From Limnephilus marmoratus (taxonomy: Eukaryota; Arthropoda; Insecta; Trichoptera; Limnephilidae), in the NCBI GenBank assembly GCA_917880885.1, contig OU862916.1:51434831-51498830 (forward strand): DNA of 64,000 nucleotides. Direction: 5' to 3'. Shown here in pieces: positions 23,501 to 32,679 of the stretch. Made by a program: the position numbers and the translations under genes. Numbering within the stretch: position 1 is the stretch's first letter; each line of letters opens with the position of its first letter. The notes below the pieces were generated by a model, which was given only the letters and a program-made list of their open reading frames with translations, was not told the DNA's origin and ran no database searches.

Positions 23501-25976
23501 GTTCGCGAAAATAAATGATATTCCCGAAGGATTTTAACCAGTGACTCTAGAAGTAAAGATAGATTTTTGGATTAAAAAAAGTAGATGTCTTTTTGCTGTC
23601 CCATGATTTTTTCCATTATAAACAAAAAAAAATATTTTTCATCATTCAATCACACGTCGCCACTAATCCCACACCTGCCCTTCGCGGCGGGATCACGTGA
23701 TGCGTGCGCTGTAACGTGTGTTACCGTGCTGCTGGAACGAGTCGGAGTGCTTATCAAGTGACCTGCTAGGCTATATCCTACCGAGTGTGATGGAAAAATA
23801 TTTGTAATGTTTTTATTTGAAAAAATATTATGAAAGCAGCAAAATTATATTTACCTTTTTTATCCAAATATATTTAGGATTCGCTGATTAAAATCTTTCG
23901 GATACGTGCTGTTACTCTCTGTGTATGTGTTTATTACATATAATTTTAGTTTTTTTTTTAATTTAAAGAAAGACAAATATCCCGACAATGTTTGTAAATC
24001 TCCTTCCACCATCACAGCAAGCGGAAAACGTTGATTACATTGTGATGTACTTTGCCAGCCGAGGAATCGAACTCGCAACGCCCGGGTGGGACCCAAAGGC
24101 GATGCCAACTCGGCCACACACCTAAACAATCTGCAATGTCATTTCAAACAAATCAAACAAAAATACTATGTGGTATCGTCTCACCTGTATTAAGTCGTGG
24201 GATGGTTTCATTTGGTTGGCAAAATAATATTGGTCTGGAGTCAAGAATATTAAGTTTACATTGCTCTTTATGTAGGAAGTCATTTTTGACTCCGAGAAAA
24301 ATTATGTTGTCGCTGTAAAAATGAGTTATTTGAAAATCTTTTGCCGCTTCACGACATTCATCTTCAGGCAATTCATTGGATTCTTCAGAATTATCCTTGC
24401 GGTCATCGGGACAGTAATAGTTGTGTAAAGTGGTGTTCTTCTCAAATTCTAAGCCAAATCTCTTGAAAAATTCTCTTTGTTTTACCATAATAACAAAAAG
24501 AGGTTCGTAGTATTCTTTATTCTTTATGAATAAAATCCGTTCCGATTTAATGAAAAGGTATTTTCCAGTATTTACAGAAAGGCACCAGTAATATCCGTTA
24601 AACGTTGCTTTAACCTCAAATTCTAAATCAGAAATTCTCCTCAAAATGTTAACCCTACCCGGAAGTACAGCGTCCGTAAAACAGTTTATATCTGACTCTA
24701 TTGATACTTTCAGATTCGTATTGAAAATCATCACGTCATCATCATATCTGCAAATAATGTTACGTATTTAGTTCTTGTTCTAAATTAGCGAAAATACAAT
24801 ATTTTGGATGTACATTTATTACTTTAATTTAAATTTTTTTGCGACCGGTTTCGACATGTCCGTATCATTAACGAACAAACTTAAAACTGGCAAACTTAAA
24901 GTTTGCTCGTTAATGATACGGACGTGCCGAAACCGGTCGCAAAAAATTTAAAATTAAAGTAACAAATGTACATCGAAAATTAAAACTTTTCAAAACAAAA
25001 ATGTCGAGAAATTGTTACATAGTCAGTGCCCAAGAAATACAAAAAATTACAATATTTTGGTTTGTTTAGTTATTTAAGCATATAATAATAATGTCTTCTG
25101 GCCGCCACGCGTCGCGCAGAAAAGTAAACACTGATAGTTACGGCGTAGTTCACTGTGAGATTGGCTGTGGGGGTTGCTTTTTTATTTTACAATACATAGA
25201 TTCTTACACATTTATAGATTTAAGTACATTTCGTATATCTCCAGGAATGGTTTTCAGCAGTGCCCGTGATTTCATTGTATCCGAAAAACGAGGCTATGTG
25301 GCACAGCAATGTCAGCAATACGTTTAGTAACAGCAAAAGTATTTCATGATTAGATATTAAAAAAGTAAGTAATACAAAATAGTTTAACTTACATAGTTTT
25401 AACAAAATTAATGGTCAGCTCGGGAAGCACTTGCAATGAGTCTTGACCAGGCTTCAAAACACATAATCGTGGGAACTTCAAATCACAATTCGTTGGCATC
25501 AACACGAGAGTTTCAATATCTACAGTTGCGCACATTTTCTCGTCAGGACTATTTGAAAAGTTCGACAGACCAAGGGAAAATTCAGGTTGTCCCATATTCT
25601 CATCTCCAACGCACCAGTTTACAAAGGGTCCATGGGCATAAGCTCGCTTATAGTCAGTCCAAAATCTGGTGCCCAAGGAAAGATTGATATTCTTATATTT
25701 ATCTTTGTAGAAATCAATAGGCACTTCATTTCCCGAACATCCCTCGTATTTTTGATAGCTTTTTTCGGGGAGTTTAATTTTAAAACATCTCTCGTTGTCT
25801 GGACTCCAGAGGAAATCACTTTCACATTTTCCATTTCCGTGTACATCGCGATTTACGGTTTTTTTCTCTTGTGAGAGTTCGGAATTGCCACAAACAGATA
25901 GTATCAAGGTACAAAAACACAATAGTGATGTAACATTTTGAAAATTGAACAAAAAGACAAGTGTTCTAGTCCTCAT
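16244..25976 (-). CDS. adhesion-class G-protein-coupled receptor, five coding exons
   Basis: The spliced CDS joins 25976-25393, 24747-24185, 23451-23336, 21773-21440 and 17553-16244. All introns are GT-AG with GTAAGT, GTGAGA, GTAAGT and GTAAAA donors. The phases fit and give 968 residues. Layout: signal peptide about 7-31; C-type-lectin-like region about 50-180; a second extracellular Cys-containing region to about 420; GAIN domain about 422-660; GPS with CRCYHLTHF, predicted self-cleavage L655/T656; seven membrane helices about 675-930; short tail. Such receptors are surface proteins cleaved at the GPS, with the new N-terminal stalk acting as tethered agonist. Ligand unknown. Introns of 645, 733, 1562 and 3886 bp are loaded with transposon remnants. 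Methuselah-type receptors are an alternative family but lack this GPS. No stop or frameshift is seen. An upstream untranslated exon could exist. Confidence 0.85.
18137..18589. repeat. long inverted-repeat (foldback/MITE-like) element in the receptor intron
   Basis: Arms of about 155 bp at 18137-18293 and 18433-18589 are near-perfect reverse complements, around a GC-rich centre of about 140 bp. The arms begin aataaacaaaaatttt. No transposase and no clear target duplication was seen, so class is unresolved. It lies in intron 4 of the adhesion GPCR. Confidence 0.8.
18600..19040 (+). repeat. interspersed insect repeat (non-coding)
   Basis: The string aaaaaagaatcatcg...cggttcacgcagtcgaaag followed by gtcgaattgagaacttcctcc matches a repeat type I know as very common in insect genomes. 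The copy contains two versions of the aaaaaagaatcatcg block (18764 and 18926). It may be a non-autonomous DNA element; borders are approximate. Confidence 0.55.
19162..19302. mobile_element. small MITE with GGGAACGTACCC inverted ends
   Basis: A 141-bp element whose ends are GGGAACGTACCCATACTACG and its near-exact reverse complement, flanked by ttg on both sides (19159-19161, 19303-19305). The interior holds long C runs. A 3-bp duplication and G-rich ends suggest a PIF/Harbinger-type MITE, though TTG is not the classic TWA target. Confidence 0.65.
19820..19928 (-). mobile_element. 109-bp hammerhead-only insertion with 11-bp target duplication
   Basis: The insert is flanked by tatttttgttt at 19809-19819 and 19929-19939, an exact 11-bp duplication, and it interrupts a decayed LINE RT frame. 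It consists of an AT-rich end, the block aactttgtttacatcact shared with the Penelope-type ends at 8711 and 47710, and a hammerhead motif. It is best explained as an extremely short Penelope-type retroinsertion. Confidence 0.75.
19872..19912 (-). ncRNA. hammerhead ribozyme motif
   Basis: On the minus strand: GATC (stem I), CTGATGA, one extra T, stem II GTGAAC/GTTCAC with a three-base loop, GAAA, the palindrome ACATGT, TA at the cleavage site and GATT (stem I 3', one G-U pair). All core boxes are intact and stem II is six perfect pairs. Confidence 0.75.
21440..21773 (-). CDS. adhesion GPCR exon 4: GAIN subdomain A
   Basis: Acceptor ATCCCAG, donor GTAAAA (phase 1). It encodes a helical segment with NESSLAIAVNEINKVLKL and LQLLDSVLEQV, then beta-rich sequence, as in the alpha-helical first half of GAIN domains. 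Confidence 0.7.
22210..23292 (-). mobile_element. hAT transposon remnant
   Basis: Ends AAGGGATTGCAATC and GATTGCAATCCCTA are inverted repeats. Flanks attatatt (22202-22209) and atcatatt (23293-23300) match at 7 of 8 positions, the size made by hAT elements. At 1.08 kb it is internally deleted but keeps the C-terminal end of a transposase. It lies in receptor intron 3. Confidence 0.75.
22583..22789 (-). pseudogene. hAT transposase C-terminal dimerisation fragment
   Basis: The 68 residues contain YLTLAYEYILTVQPTSVEAE followed by SAFSASGYLCSSLRSRL and ICFLRAYF, the hallmark hAT C-terminal dimerisation region with the catalytic Glu in the VEAES block. The rest of the transposase is missing. It belongs to the element 22210-23292. 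Confidence 0.85.
23336..23451 (-). CDS. adhesion GPCR exon 3: small Cys-containing module
   Basis: A 116-nt exon, too short to stand out as an open frame. Acceptor TTTTTTTAG, donor GTAAGT. It encodes FDECQLLKCEGDFYVGGHW and ends in NNNCP, a four-Cys segment before the GAIN domain. Phase 1 in, phase 0 out matches both neighbours. Confidence 0.7.
23870..24122 (-). repeat. tRNA-derived SINE
   Basis: Minus-strand 24122-24056 reads as a tRNA-like head: A box TGGCCGAGTTGG and B box GGCGTTGCGAGTTCGATTCC. A body of non-tRNA sequence with an A-rich stretch follows down to about 23870. The 3' border is uncertain. A related tail (ttcccgaaggattttaacc) occurs at 23521 in the other orientation. It lies in receptor intron 2. 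Confidence 0.6.
24185..24747 (-). CDS. adhesion GPCR exon 2: extracellular region
   Basis: The exon follows a TTTGCAG acceptor and ends before GTGAGA (phase 1). It encodes about 188 residues with YYWCLSVNTG, an acidic SEESNELPEDECR patch and several Cys. I do not recognise a named domain; it could be a second diverged lectin-like fold. Confidence 0.7.
24808..25047 (-). mobile_element. short hammerhead retroelement (family H), 240 bp
   Basis: The element is flanked by tacaatattttgg at 24795-24807 and 25048-25060, an exact 13-bp duplication. On the minus strand it starts tttttgtatttcttgggcac and ends ...attaaagtaataaatgtacat, the same two ends as the element at 33324-33551. It carries two hammerhead-like cores in opposite directions (24841-24871 minus, 24910-24940 plus), making its left two-thirds a palindrome. 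No reading frame. It lies in receptor intron 1. Confidence 0.75.
24841..24871 (-). ncRNA. hammerhead-like core, degenerate
   Basis: TTAATGA replaces CTGATGA (two transitions), followed by T, a short GAC/GTC stem, GAAA and the palindrome ACCGGT then C. The copy at 24910-24940 is the same core in the other direction. Catalysis is doubtful because the invariant C3 and G5 are changed. Confidence 0.45.
25393..25976 (-). CDS. adhesion GPCR exon 1: signal peptide and lectin-like region
   Basis: This exon starts at the ATG and ends before GTAAGT with phase 2. The first 31 residues have a hydrophobic core ending in SVCG. Residues about 52-185 show a degenerate C-type-lectin pattern: two Cys near the start, GTRFWTDYKR, W-C, KMCAT and CDLKFPRLCV at the end. 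Calcium-binding EPN/WND motifs are not apparent, so sugar binding is doubtful. Confidence 0.75.
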
Positions 25977-26354
25977 ATTGCCTTCGTCAATAATGAAGTT
26001 ATGACAGTACCTAGTATGTTAAACAGATCACGCTAACTAAATTATGTATTTGCTGATATACTCTTAGTGTTGCCACCAGTGGCGGATACAAAAGAAACTC
26101 AAAGGGGGGGGCGCTAAAGATATAAGAAAATTAAAAAGTAGAAAACAGTGAGGAGAATACGAAACACCGCACAAAGACGAGACTGACTATACTGTCTCAT
26201 TCTCTCGCAGGCTACATATTGATGTATGTGTTTGTCAAATCACAACGGTGCTAAAGAAGTTTTCACTTAAATAAATTAATAAATAATAGATTGGCGGACC
26301 GTGGGCGGACCGCACATTTAAAACTTAGCTGGCCACAGGGAGCAGTAGAGCTGC

Positions 26355-26445
26355 ATTACACGATCAAGGGAATCAAATGCTTGAGTGCGGGTCGTGTTAA
26401 GGGTACCTTTACGTGAAAGGACGTATGAATGTGATTGAAGCAAAA
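26355..26445 (+). pseudogene. LINE RT C-terminal fragment (family C), decayed
   Basis: Translated with frame changes, HDQGNQMLECG and GRMNVIEAK line up with the conserved tail HEQVNQILESG and RCMNVSEAK at 11460-11570. It has no other coding content. Confidence 0.45.
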
Positions 26446-26459
26446 TTTTCAATTTAGGA

Positions 26460-26830
26460 GGCGGGTGCCGCCGCCACCGGAATTATTTATTGGATAAACA
26501 ACACCTCTGCTATAAGTCATCCCAAGTGGATGCCTGAGTTCATGGGATGTGGTTTTTCAAGGTAGCGGCGGATGCGTTTGCCCACGTACTGCGTGGCGAG
26601 CTGGAAAGGACTGGTTGAGGGAGACCATTTAACCTCTCCAGCAGGAATCTCTCTACCCATTGCCTCGCTTCACAGTGGGAGGGAAAGGTTCATCCGTCCA
26701 TCTCTCCTGGACACACTAACCCAGAGAGTCCTAACCACCATTCATAACTTTTTCCTTCCACTATTTCCTTTCCCTAAAATGACCCTTCACATAGCATCTC
26801 CAAAGACAATTTGTAATAGTTACCAAAAAT
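26460..26830 (+). repeat. dispersed repeat family B, copy 2
   Basis: Shares ttattggataaacaacacctctgc, gcggcggatgcgt and the stretch gggagggaaaggttcatccgtcc with the copy at 27925-28390 (by eye about 75% over 350 bp). It follows a LINE tail fragment. Confidence 0.6.
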
Positions 26831-27165
26831 GAGAGTGGATGAGTTTGTGAATTCGGGAAGTATGTTTACGAGAGATTGAAAGGCTGATAGAGATATTGAA
26901 AGAAGGGTAAATGCAGGTAACTCCGCATTTACCTATGGAAGACTGAAGGCCGTTGGCGCTAACAAAAAACTGTCGAAAGAAGCGAAGCCACAGTCCACAA
27001 CGGAGTATGGCAGTAAAGTGTACCAACCCTGATGTATGACAGTAAAGCATGAAACTGGCAGAGGGAGGATTAAATGCTGTAGAATTGAGATCTCTGCGGT
27101 GTACGTGTGGTAAGTGGTAAAGTCATGTACGATAGTGTGAGAAAAATGTGAAAAGAATGCAATGC
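26825..27165 (+). pseudogene. LINE RT C-terminal region (family C), decayed
   Basis: With frame changes the plus strand reads DEFVNSGSMFTRD, DIERRVNAGN, KAVGANKKLSKEAK and NAVELRSLRCTCGK. This is the order of motifs in the region after the RT palm in many insect LINEs, where the D-IERRV-AG block is diagnostic. It is broken by stops. Confidence 0.6.
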
Positions 27166-27183
27166 TGATGCAAGCATCATAAG

Positions 27184-27475
27184 CAGAGGCGGCTCGTGAC
27201 TTTTGGGTGTGCTAGAGTGCTGATATTAAAAAATTGCATTATTGATGTTCTTGTGGCTGAAAAAATATTCGTTTTTTTTTTAAAATCAGTTTTTTGTATG
27301 AAAAATTTCAGGAAGTTTCAGTTTGGCGGTGCGCCGCACCGATTTCCTGAAAAATCTTCATACAAAACACCGATTTTTGAAAAAAAAAAAATATTTTTGG
27401 CGTACGACAACATCCATGATGCCATTTTTTTTATATTAGCACCCTAGCACACCAAAAAGTCACGAACCGCCACTG
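27184..27475. mobile_element. hAT MITE, 292 bp
   Basis: The ends CAGAGGCGGCTCGTGACTTT and AAAGTCACGAACCGCCACTG are inverted repeats of about 32 bp. Flanks atcataag and gtcataag match at 7 of 8. The interior is itself partly palindromic around gcggtgcgccgcaccg. It is non-coding and nested in the element 26077-27583. Confidence 0.75.
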
Positions 27476-27583
27476 GTCATAAGTAAGAAGAAAGGAACGC
27501 GTAGATGGATCTGACATTTAGGGGGGCGGGCAAGGGGGGGGGGACGCGCGCCCCCCCGCGTCCCACGTATGTATCCGCCACTG

Positions 27584-27924
27584 GTTGCTGGTTAGTTTAT
27601 TAACCCGTTCGCAAGCAGTGTTTTTTGAACAACGAAACCTTGGGGGTTTTTTGTCGCCGTCTCCACTCTTTCAGCTGTGCGGGGTAGCGGAACGTGCGCG
27701 GGGCGGGGGGAGTGGTAAAGGAATCGCTCCCCACACAAATACATACATAACTCAATCGTCATTCATTACATTAACAATGGGTGTAGCTGTTGTTACTCTA
27801 AGTTGCTGACGCACAATTCGCAGGGGCATGTTCGGTGTTTATAATCATTTTAGAACGGTTAACTTTAACCTAAACGAACGAACTTTTTGCAGGCTTTTTA
27901 AAAGTAGACTGAATGCGAGGCGAA
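27584..27924. other. no gene recognised
   Basis: Short sequence with a GC-rich patch near 27690-27720. No coding or repeat structure was identified. Confidence 0.35.
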
Positions 27925-28390
27925 TATGGGTACCGCTGCCCCGGGAACCATTTATTGGATAACCATCACCTCTGCCACAGGTCATCCCTAGTGGTTCGCT
28001 ACGTTTGGTGACTTTAGTGTCCGGGTTCATGAGGTGAGGTTTGCCCGGGTCTTGGCGGCGGATGCGTCTGCCCACCAGCTGCATTGCAGGCCGGAGAATG
28101 GTTTAGGGAGTCCCTTTGACTTCTTCAGCCGCACTCTCTCAAAACATCGCCTTGCACCGCAGCGGGAGGGATGGATTCATACGTCCGTCACTTCTGGACA
28201 CACTGATCCACCAACCCACTGATCTACCAACCCTTAATACTATTTACCTTCCCAGAACTTCCTCTCCTAAAAAGCTCACAAAAAGCTCACTAAAAACCTC
28301 ACTCCTCCACACAGCATCTGCAGATGCCAAAGATGACATAGGTCCTGAGGGAATTTTTTTTCCTCAGGGCATCCTGTGTGTATATTTTCA
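27925..28390 (+). repeat. dispersed repeat family B, copy 3 (longest)
   Basis: It runs from ccccgggaaccatttattgg to the hairpin gtcctgagggaa...ttcctcagggcatcctgtgtg. It contains a 300-bp stretch open in one frame with no recognisable motif. A further partial copy follows directly at 28393-28620, so the two may be tandem. Confidence 0.65.
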
Positions 28391-28392
28391 TA

Positions 28393-28620
28393 ATGAGAGG
28401 CGTGTAACCAACACCTTTGCCATAGGTCACTCCAAGAGGGTAGCTAAGCTTTGTGACTTAGCAGGGATGCCTTGGGTTAATGGGGTTAAGATTGCCTAGG
28501 TATTGGCGGCGGATGCGTCTACCCACCTACTGCGCGGAGGGTCGGATCCTTTTTTCCTTTCTAAATCTTCCGCTCTCAAAAAACTCTCCACACAGTATCC
28601 CCAAAGATAAAACAGGCACA
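28393..28620 (+). repeat. dispersed repeat family B, partial copy 4
   Basis: Begins gtgtaaccaacacctttgcc and contains ggcggcggatgcgtctacccacc, matching copies 1 and 3. It ends near ctctccacacagtatcc. Confidence 0.55.
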
Positions 28621-28689
28621 TATGATCATAACAAACACATTATAGTAGTATCTATATAAGAAATATACTTGTTGTTATGTATTACACAT

Positions 28690-29070
28690 TATTGAATGCA
28701 GTTGAAATGAGATCCCCGAGGCGTATGTGTGGTAAAACAATGTATGATCGTGTGAGAAATGTGGATATCCGCAAATAATGTAAGGCTGATGAAAGATTAA
28801 GAAAGGGACCCTCAGATGGTTTGGACATGTAGAGCGAATGAATGAAGAAAGTAGTGTAAGTATAATGTACGACGCAAATGTGAATGGTAGAAGAAATCGG
28901 GGACGCCCGAGGAAGACATGACATGATAAAGTGAATCAGATACATGTCAAAAGTCAGAATAATAGAAGAGAATGTATAAGACGACGTATGAATATGAGTG
29001 AGGCAAGGAGTGTGTGCCAAGACCGAGTTGTCTGCCTACCCCTGCGGGAAACGGCGCGATGGTTAGTAAG
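28690..29070 (+). pseudogene. LINE RT C-terminal region (family C)
   Basis: In the plus strand, with stops, the order is RSPRRMCGKTMYDRVRN, a WFGHVERMNEE-type block (decayed), YDANVNGRR, GRP-R-TWH, then RRMNMSEARSVCQDR and the final tacccctgcggga. This matches 11404-11640 closely. The coding part is dead. Confidence 0.65.
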
Positions 29071-29522
29071 GTAGTTCAGCTAGGTATTTTTATTTATAGT
29101 ATATTATATAATTTTATTGACATAATATGCTGCTTACATAACACTTGCCGCTGGCTTATCCACTAAAATTTTCTGCTTTATGTTGTAGAGAGGTTGGAAA
29201 GTACCTAACTGTTCAGATCTATTCATAAAACTCGATTAAAGCCTTTTCAAGTAACGCTTCAATTCTGAATGGTGGCATTACACCAGGGCTACACTTAAGA
29301 GTATCATCCACTCTGGAACGTGCCGCAAATATACCTTTAAATGTTTAATTGTGAAAAAACACAAATCAATCAAATAAAATTTATTTGTGCAAGCCTTTTT
29401 TTGTTTTCATGCAAGTACCTAAATTTATTTATTTTATTTCATAAAACTTTTATTAGTTACAGATATTTGTTTTTTTTTTAAATAAGATTAATATGTATGT
29501 TTTTTAAATAAGTCTATTTTAT
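29071..29522. other. no gene recognised
   Basis: AT-rich; no open frame with a motif, no repeat borders seen. Confidence 0.35.
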
Positions 29523-30057
29523 TAGTACCTCCCACACGTACACTTCGGAGCGACCGAGTCCCGCGCGACTTCAGGCCACCGCGCAGAAAAGTAAAGACCA
29601 ATAGGTTTACAGCGCAGTTCACTGTCAGACTTTTCTGCGCGGTGGTCAGAGTGGAAAAGGTTAACAGGCGTGGGACTCGGTCGCTCCGAAGTGTGCGTGT
29701 GGGAGGTGCCAAGGGCGGATTTAGGGGAGGGGGGGGGCACGGGGGCACGTGCCCCCCCCCCAAACGGTATTTTTATGTACTGTGGAGATTCCATCATAGT
29801 ACATACTTAGAAGCTAAAACTTTACTGTCTTTATTAAACATTTAATTTTTCGATTGTTTTGACACTTTCATAAACCTTTCCTATACATACTTAAACTTGT
29901 AGAAATAAACTTGAAGTTTGCCCGTCCCCCCCTTGTGCCCCCCCCCCCCCCCTCTCAGGAAAAAAACCTAACAGTAATTGTTGATTTTTTTGCCCGTCCG
30001 CCCCTTGTGCCCCCCCCAGAAAAAAATAAATCCTGGATCCGCCCTTGGGAGGTGCTA
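29523..30057. mobile_element. MITE with long inverted ends, split by a hAT insertion
   Basis: The left end (TA)GTACCTCCCACACG and right end GTGTGGGAGGTGC(TA) continue as inverted repeats through ttcggagcgaccgagtccc, then again at gcgcagaaaagt. A TA on each side would fit a Tc1/mariner-type MITE. The right end is cut by the hAT element 29710-30047; removing it restores the end exactly. Related sequence is at 25088-25165. Confidence 0.65.
29710..30047. mobile_element. hAT MITE with exact 8-bp target duplication
   Basis: Ends CAAGGGCGGATTTAGG and CCTGGATCCGCCCTTG; flanks ggaggtgc at 29702-29709 and 30048-30055 are identical. The interior has long C/G runs near both ends and an AT-rich middle, no transposase. 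Confidence 0.8.
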
Positions 30058-31090
30058 TTGAATATACGAATCTTAGACCGGATTGTTTAACCGTAAATAT
30101 TTGTAATCGTAAATCTAATCAAGAAATAATATTTGCGAAGACTTCATATTTTGAAATCCGTTCTAACATATAAAGGCAAAATCGGTATAACATTCCAAAT
30201 CGTTCGATATAAATGTTTTCAATGATTAAAACAAGATAAAAACATAAAGAAGTAGTTATGAAAAAAATATGATCGTGACCGATGGTGAGTCGAGTATGAT
30301 GGGAAGGAATAAGTTCGAGCTTCCGGCCATACGTGTCAGAAAGAATCCGTTCGCGGGCCTCCAGTTGCTGATCGCTGCACTAAACAAAACAAGTGCAAAT
30401 AAATATCAAGCAATAACTGAACATTGTTGAACCGATCCATAGACATATGAATATGAATAGACCAGAACATAAAGGTGAGGGGGTAAACCAACTACAGCGG
30501 GGCGCAGAGTGGGAAGATGACTTGGGAGATATGTGTTTCATCGATAACTCAATATGACAGTACATAGGCATCTCGCATTATAATATCACCATTTAGTTCT
30601 TAAAAGTAAACTCTGCTTTTGAATTAATAGACCTTTTTACATGGGAGCGCGAATTGCTCGCCGCGCATTGAACAAATTTGCGAAGTCTAAATACGGCAAA
30701 AAAAACGTTAAATATTAAGTTCGTTTATTTTCAATCTCCAATATTTTGTTTCCGTATTTAGTTAGGACACTTTCACAAATTTTTCATAATTTACTTACCC
30801 CGTAAACATCGACGAGCACACGCCATGGAGCTCTAGTGATAGTATATTAATATTTACAAGTTTTCAAATCACAAACCATGTTTCTTGCGGTGTTATTTCG
30901 TAAAATGCACCGATGAGCGCACGACGCTGGCTCGATCCAAGGAACCGGTATGGGGAGGGGGAAATAATACGCTTTTATCACTTAGGGCAGGTCTACTAAT
31001 ATTCATATGTCTATGAACCGATCCGAATATGACATGTGGGTAGGTACCGTAGGTAGTGGGTATTATAATCAGTGTTATTGTCCTTTGAAC
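30058..31090. other. no gene recognised
   Basis: Mixed sequence, some of it (30890-31020) possibly a decayed downstream part of the Penelope fragment at 31105. No supported gene. Confidence 0.35.
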
Positions 31091-31104
31091 TTTGGACGGC
31101 AAAA

Positions 31105-31340
31105 TTATTTATTTGATTGCTGGGAGGTGGGTGGTATGATATATTTATGGTTGGGAATGTGTAATGCCGTTGAGTTGAATTTTGAAGAGGTGTTTTTATT
31201 TTTATAACATCGTATATGTTCTTTGAATCTAGTTAAGAATGCCCTGCCTGTTTGTCCGATGTAAGTAGCGTTACAGTCGGCTTGGTCACATTTTAATTCA
31301 TATATGCCACCGTTATTGAGTTTAGTTAGTGTCTCTGCAA
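31105..31340 (-). pseudogene. Penelope-like GIY-YIG endonuclease fragment (second lineage)
   Basis: The minus strand reads NNGGIYELKCDQADCNATYIGQTG then RAFLTRFKEHIRCYKNK, a GIY-YIG nuclease with the CxxxxC insert of Penelope elements. It differs from the other two Penelope copies here in the spacing of the Cys insert, so it is another lineage. No RT domain is attached. Confidence 0.78.
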
Positions 31341-31433
31341 ATTGGTTTAACCAGTAATAAATCAATTTAGACACCTTCAAAAATTCACTTTTAAAAATAC
31401 AATAAATAAGTCGTCCGTAAGTGGCTTCACCAC

Positions 31434-31472
31434 AGTTTGAAAGTGACCTTACACTTCGAAACAGCTGTAACT
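31434..31472 (+). ncRNA. hammerhead-like motif, degenerate
   Basis: AGTTTGA in place of CTGATGA, stem II AAGTG/CACTT, then C, GAAA, the palindrome ACAGCTGT and AAC. Stem II and the 3' half are well formed, the 5' core box is changed at several positions. It is 100 bp from a Penelope fragment. Confidence 0.4.
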
Positions 31473-31649
31473 AAAATACATTCTAAAATACTTGCAGAAC
31501 TCGATAATAACATTATCAAATTTAATTTTAATTAAATTTCTAAAAATCCATCCTGATATTTAATATTTTTGGCAGCGGAATGTTGAGGTTTGCTAGAAAA
31601 GGAATCTGGACAATAAATTCAAAGTTCACTTGTCATAATTTTTCAATTC

Positions 31650-31912
31650 TGTTGTTCAGGACCCCTAGAATGGTCGATTGATATGGATTGTATCGATAAC
31701 TTTTGGTGACTTCTTATCGTTCGCTAGTATGACTGCACATCGCCAACGAATAAATAACAGTTGACAATGACTAATTATTCTTAATATATTCGATGTCAAC
31801 TGTTGTTTGTACGTTAGCGATCTGTAGTCTTGCTAGGGAACTATGAGAAGTTACTGAAAGTTATCAATACAATCCTCATCGATCGACTGTAAGGGCCCGG
31901 GAATTAACTGAC
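31650..31912. repeat. long imperfect palindrome
   Basis: The left arm 31650-31768 (for example gattgtatcgataactttt, aacagttgaca) pairs with the right arm 31793-31912 (tgtcaactgtt, aaagttatcaatacaatc) at roughly 75-80%, with a short centre. RNA from either strand would form a long hairpin. No coding content; an old foldback MITE is likely. Confidence 0.65.
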
Positions 31913-32409
31913 AAATTGGCGTTTATTCGAAGTTCAACTGGAATAAAAACAAAAACAGTCAGGATCAGCATTGAATATAATGGTTTAGTGTAGGTTTAGT
32001 TGAATAAAGCAGAATGGTATTCGAAAAAGGGTTGATTTTAGGGAGAAGAAGGTAAATAATCTTGATATTCAAAAATGAATGTTTCTTCGAATGAGAGCGT
32101 GCGCCCGCGATGGTTTATTTATATCCCTTAAATGTGCGATTTTTTTTGTTAACAAAATATGTACTTTTGCATTTTACTTATAAATTAAAAATAGGAAAAA
32201 AATATATATATAGGTATATTTTTATCCATAAATTCTGTTTATTTTGAGAAAAACTTTTTATATCATATGTGAAACACTATATGCATCCATGTCGTTAAAA
32301 ATGTTCGTACCTAATGTTACAACAATAATAATAATATCAGTGCATAAAGAGAAGATAACATAAATATAACAACATAAGTATCAGTGTATAAAGAGAACTA
32401 TTTTATGAC
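31913..32409. other. no gene recognised
   Basis: AT-rich intergenic-type sequence with a short repeated string (gtgcataaagagaa / gtgtataaagagaac near 32340-32400). Confidence 0.35.
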
Positions 32410-32412
32410 TTA

Positions 32413-32676
32413 GGCTGGGCGCATACATCAGGTTCTGCTTTCCGGTTGTCTGATCAGACAATCGGATCGGATAATCACCGCACACATCCGATTCGAAAAC
32501 CGGACTTTTTCAGACCGGGTTGGACGGCCGGCGCGGAAGAGCGTGGCCTATTTTTATTACCGATCCGGTTTTTGAATCGGATGTGTGCGGGCTTTCATAA
32601 GAAATGTATGACGCGAAGACCTTCCGGTTGTCTAATCAGACAATCGGATGGAAAAATCTGATGTATGCGGCCAGCC
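32413..32676. mobile_element. Harbinger-type MITE, 264 bp
   Basis: Ends GGCTGGGCGCATACATCAG and CTGATGTATGCGGCCAGCC are inverted repeats; TTA flanks both sides (32410-32412, 32677-32679). Internal palindromic blocks (tccggttgtctgatcagacaat) recur near each end. TTA duplication and G-rich ends point to PIF/Harbinger. Confidence 0.75.
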
Positions 32677-32679
32677 TTA

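Larger units (their letters stand above)
26077..27583. mobile_element. hAT-like element, composite, with nested insertions
   Basis: The ends CAGTGGCGGATAC (26077) and GTATCCGCCACTG (27583) are exact inverted repeats. Flanks gttgccac and gttgctgg agree only partly (5 of 8), so the duplication is old or doubtful. The interior contains decayed LINE coding sequence, a family B repeat and a second, smaller hAT MITE. Confidence 0.6.

Noticed and set aside
24056..24122. A tRNA gene on the minus strand
   Set aside because: A and B boxes are present but the cloverleaf does not close properly and a SINE-like body follows, so it was called a SINE head.
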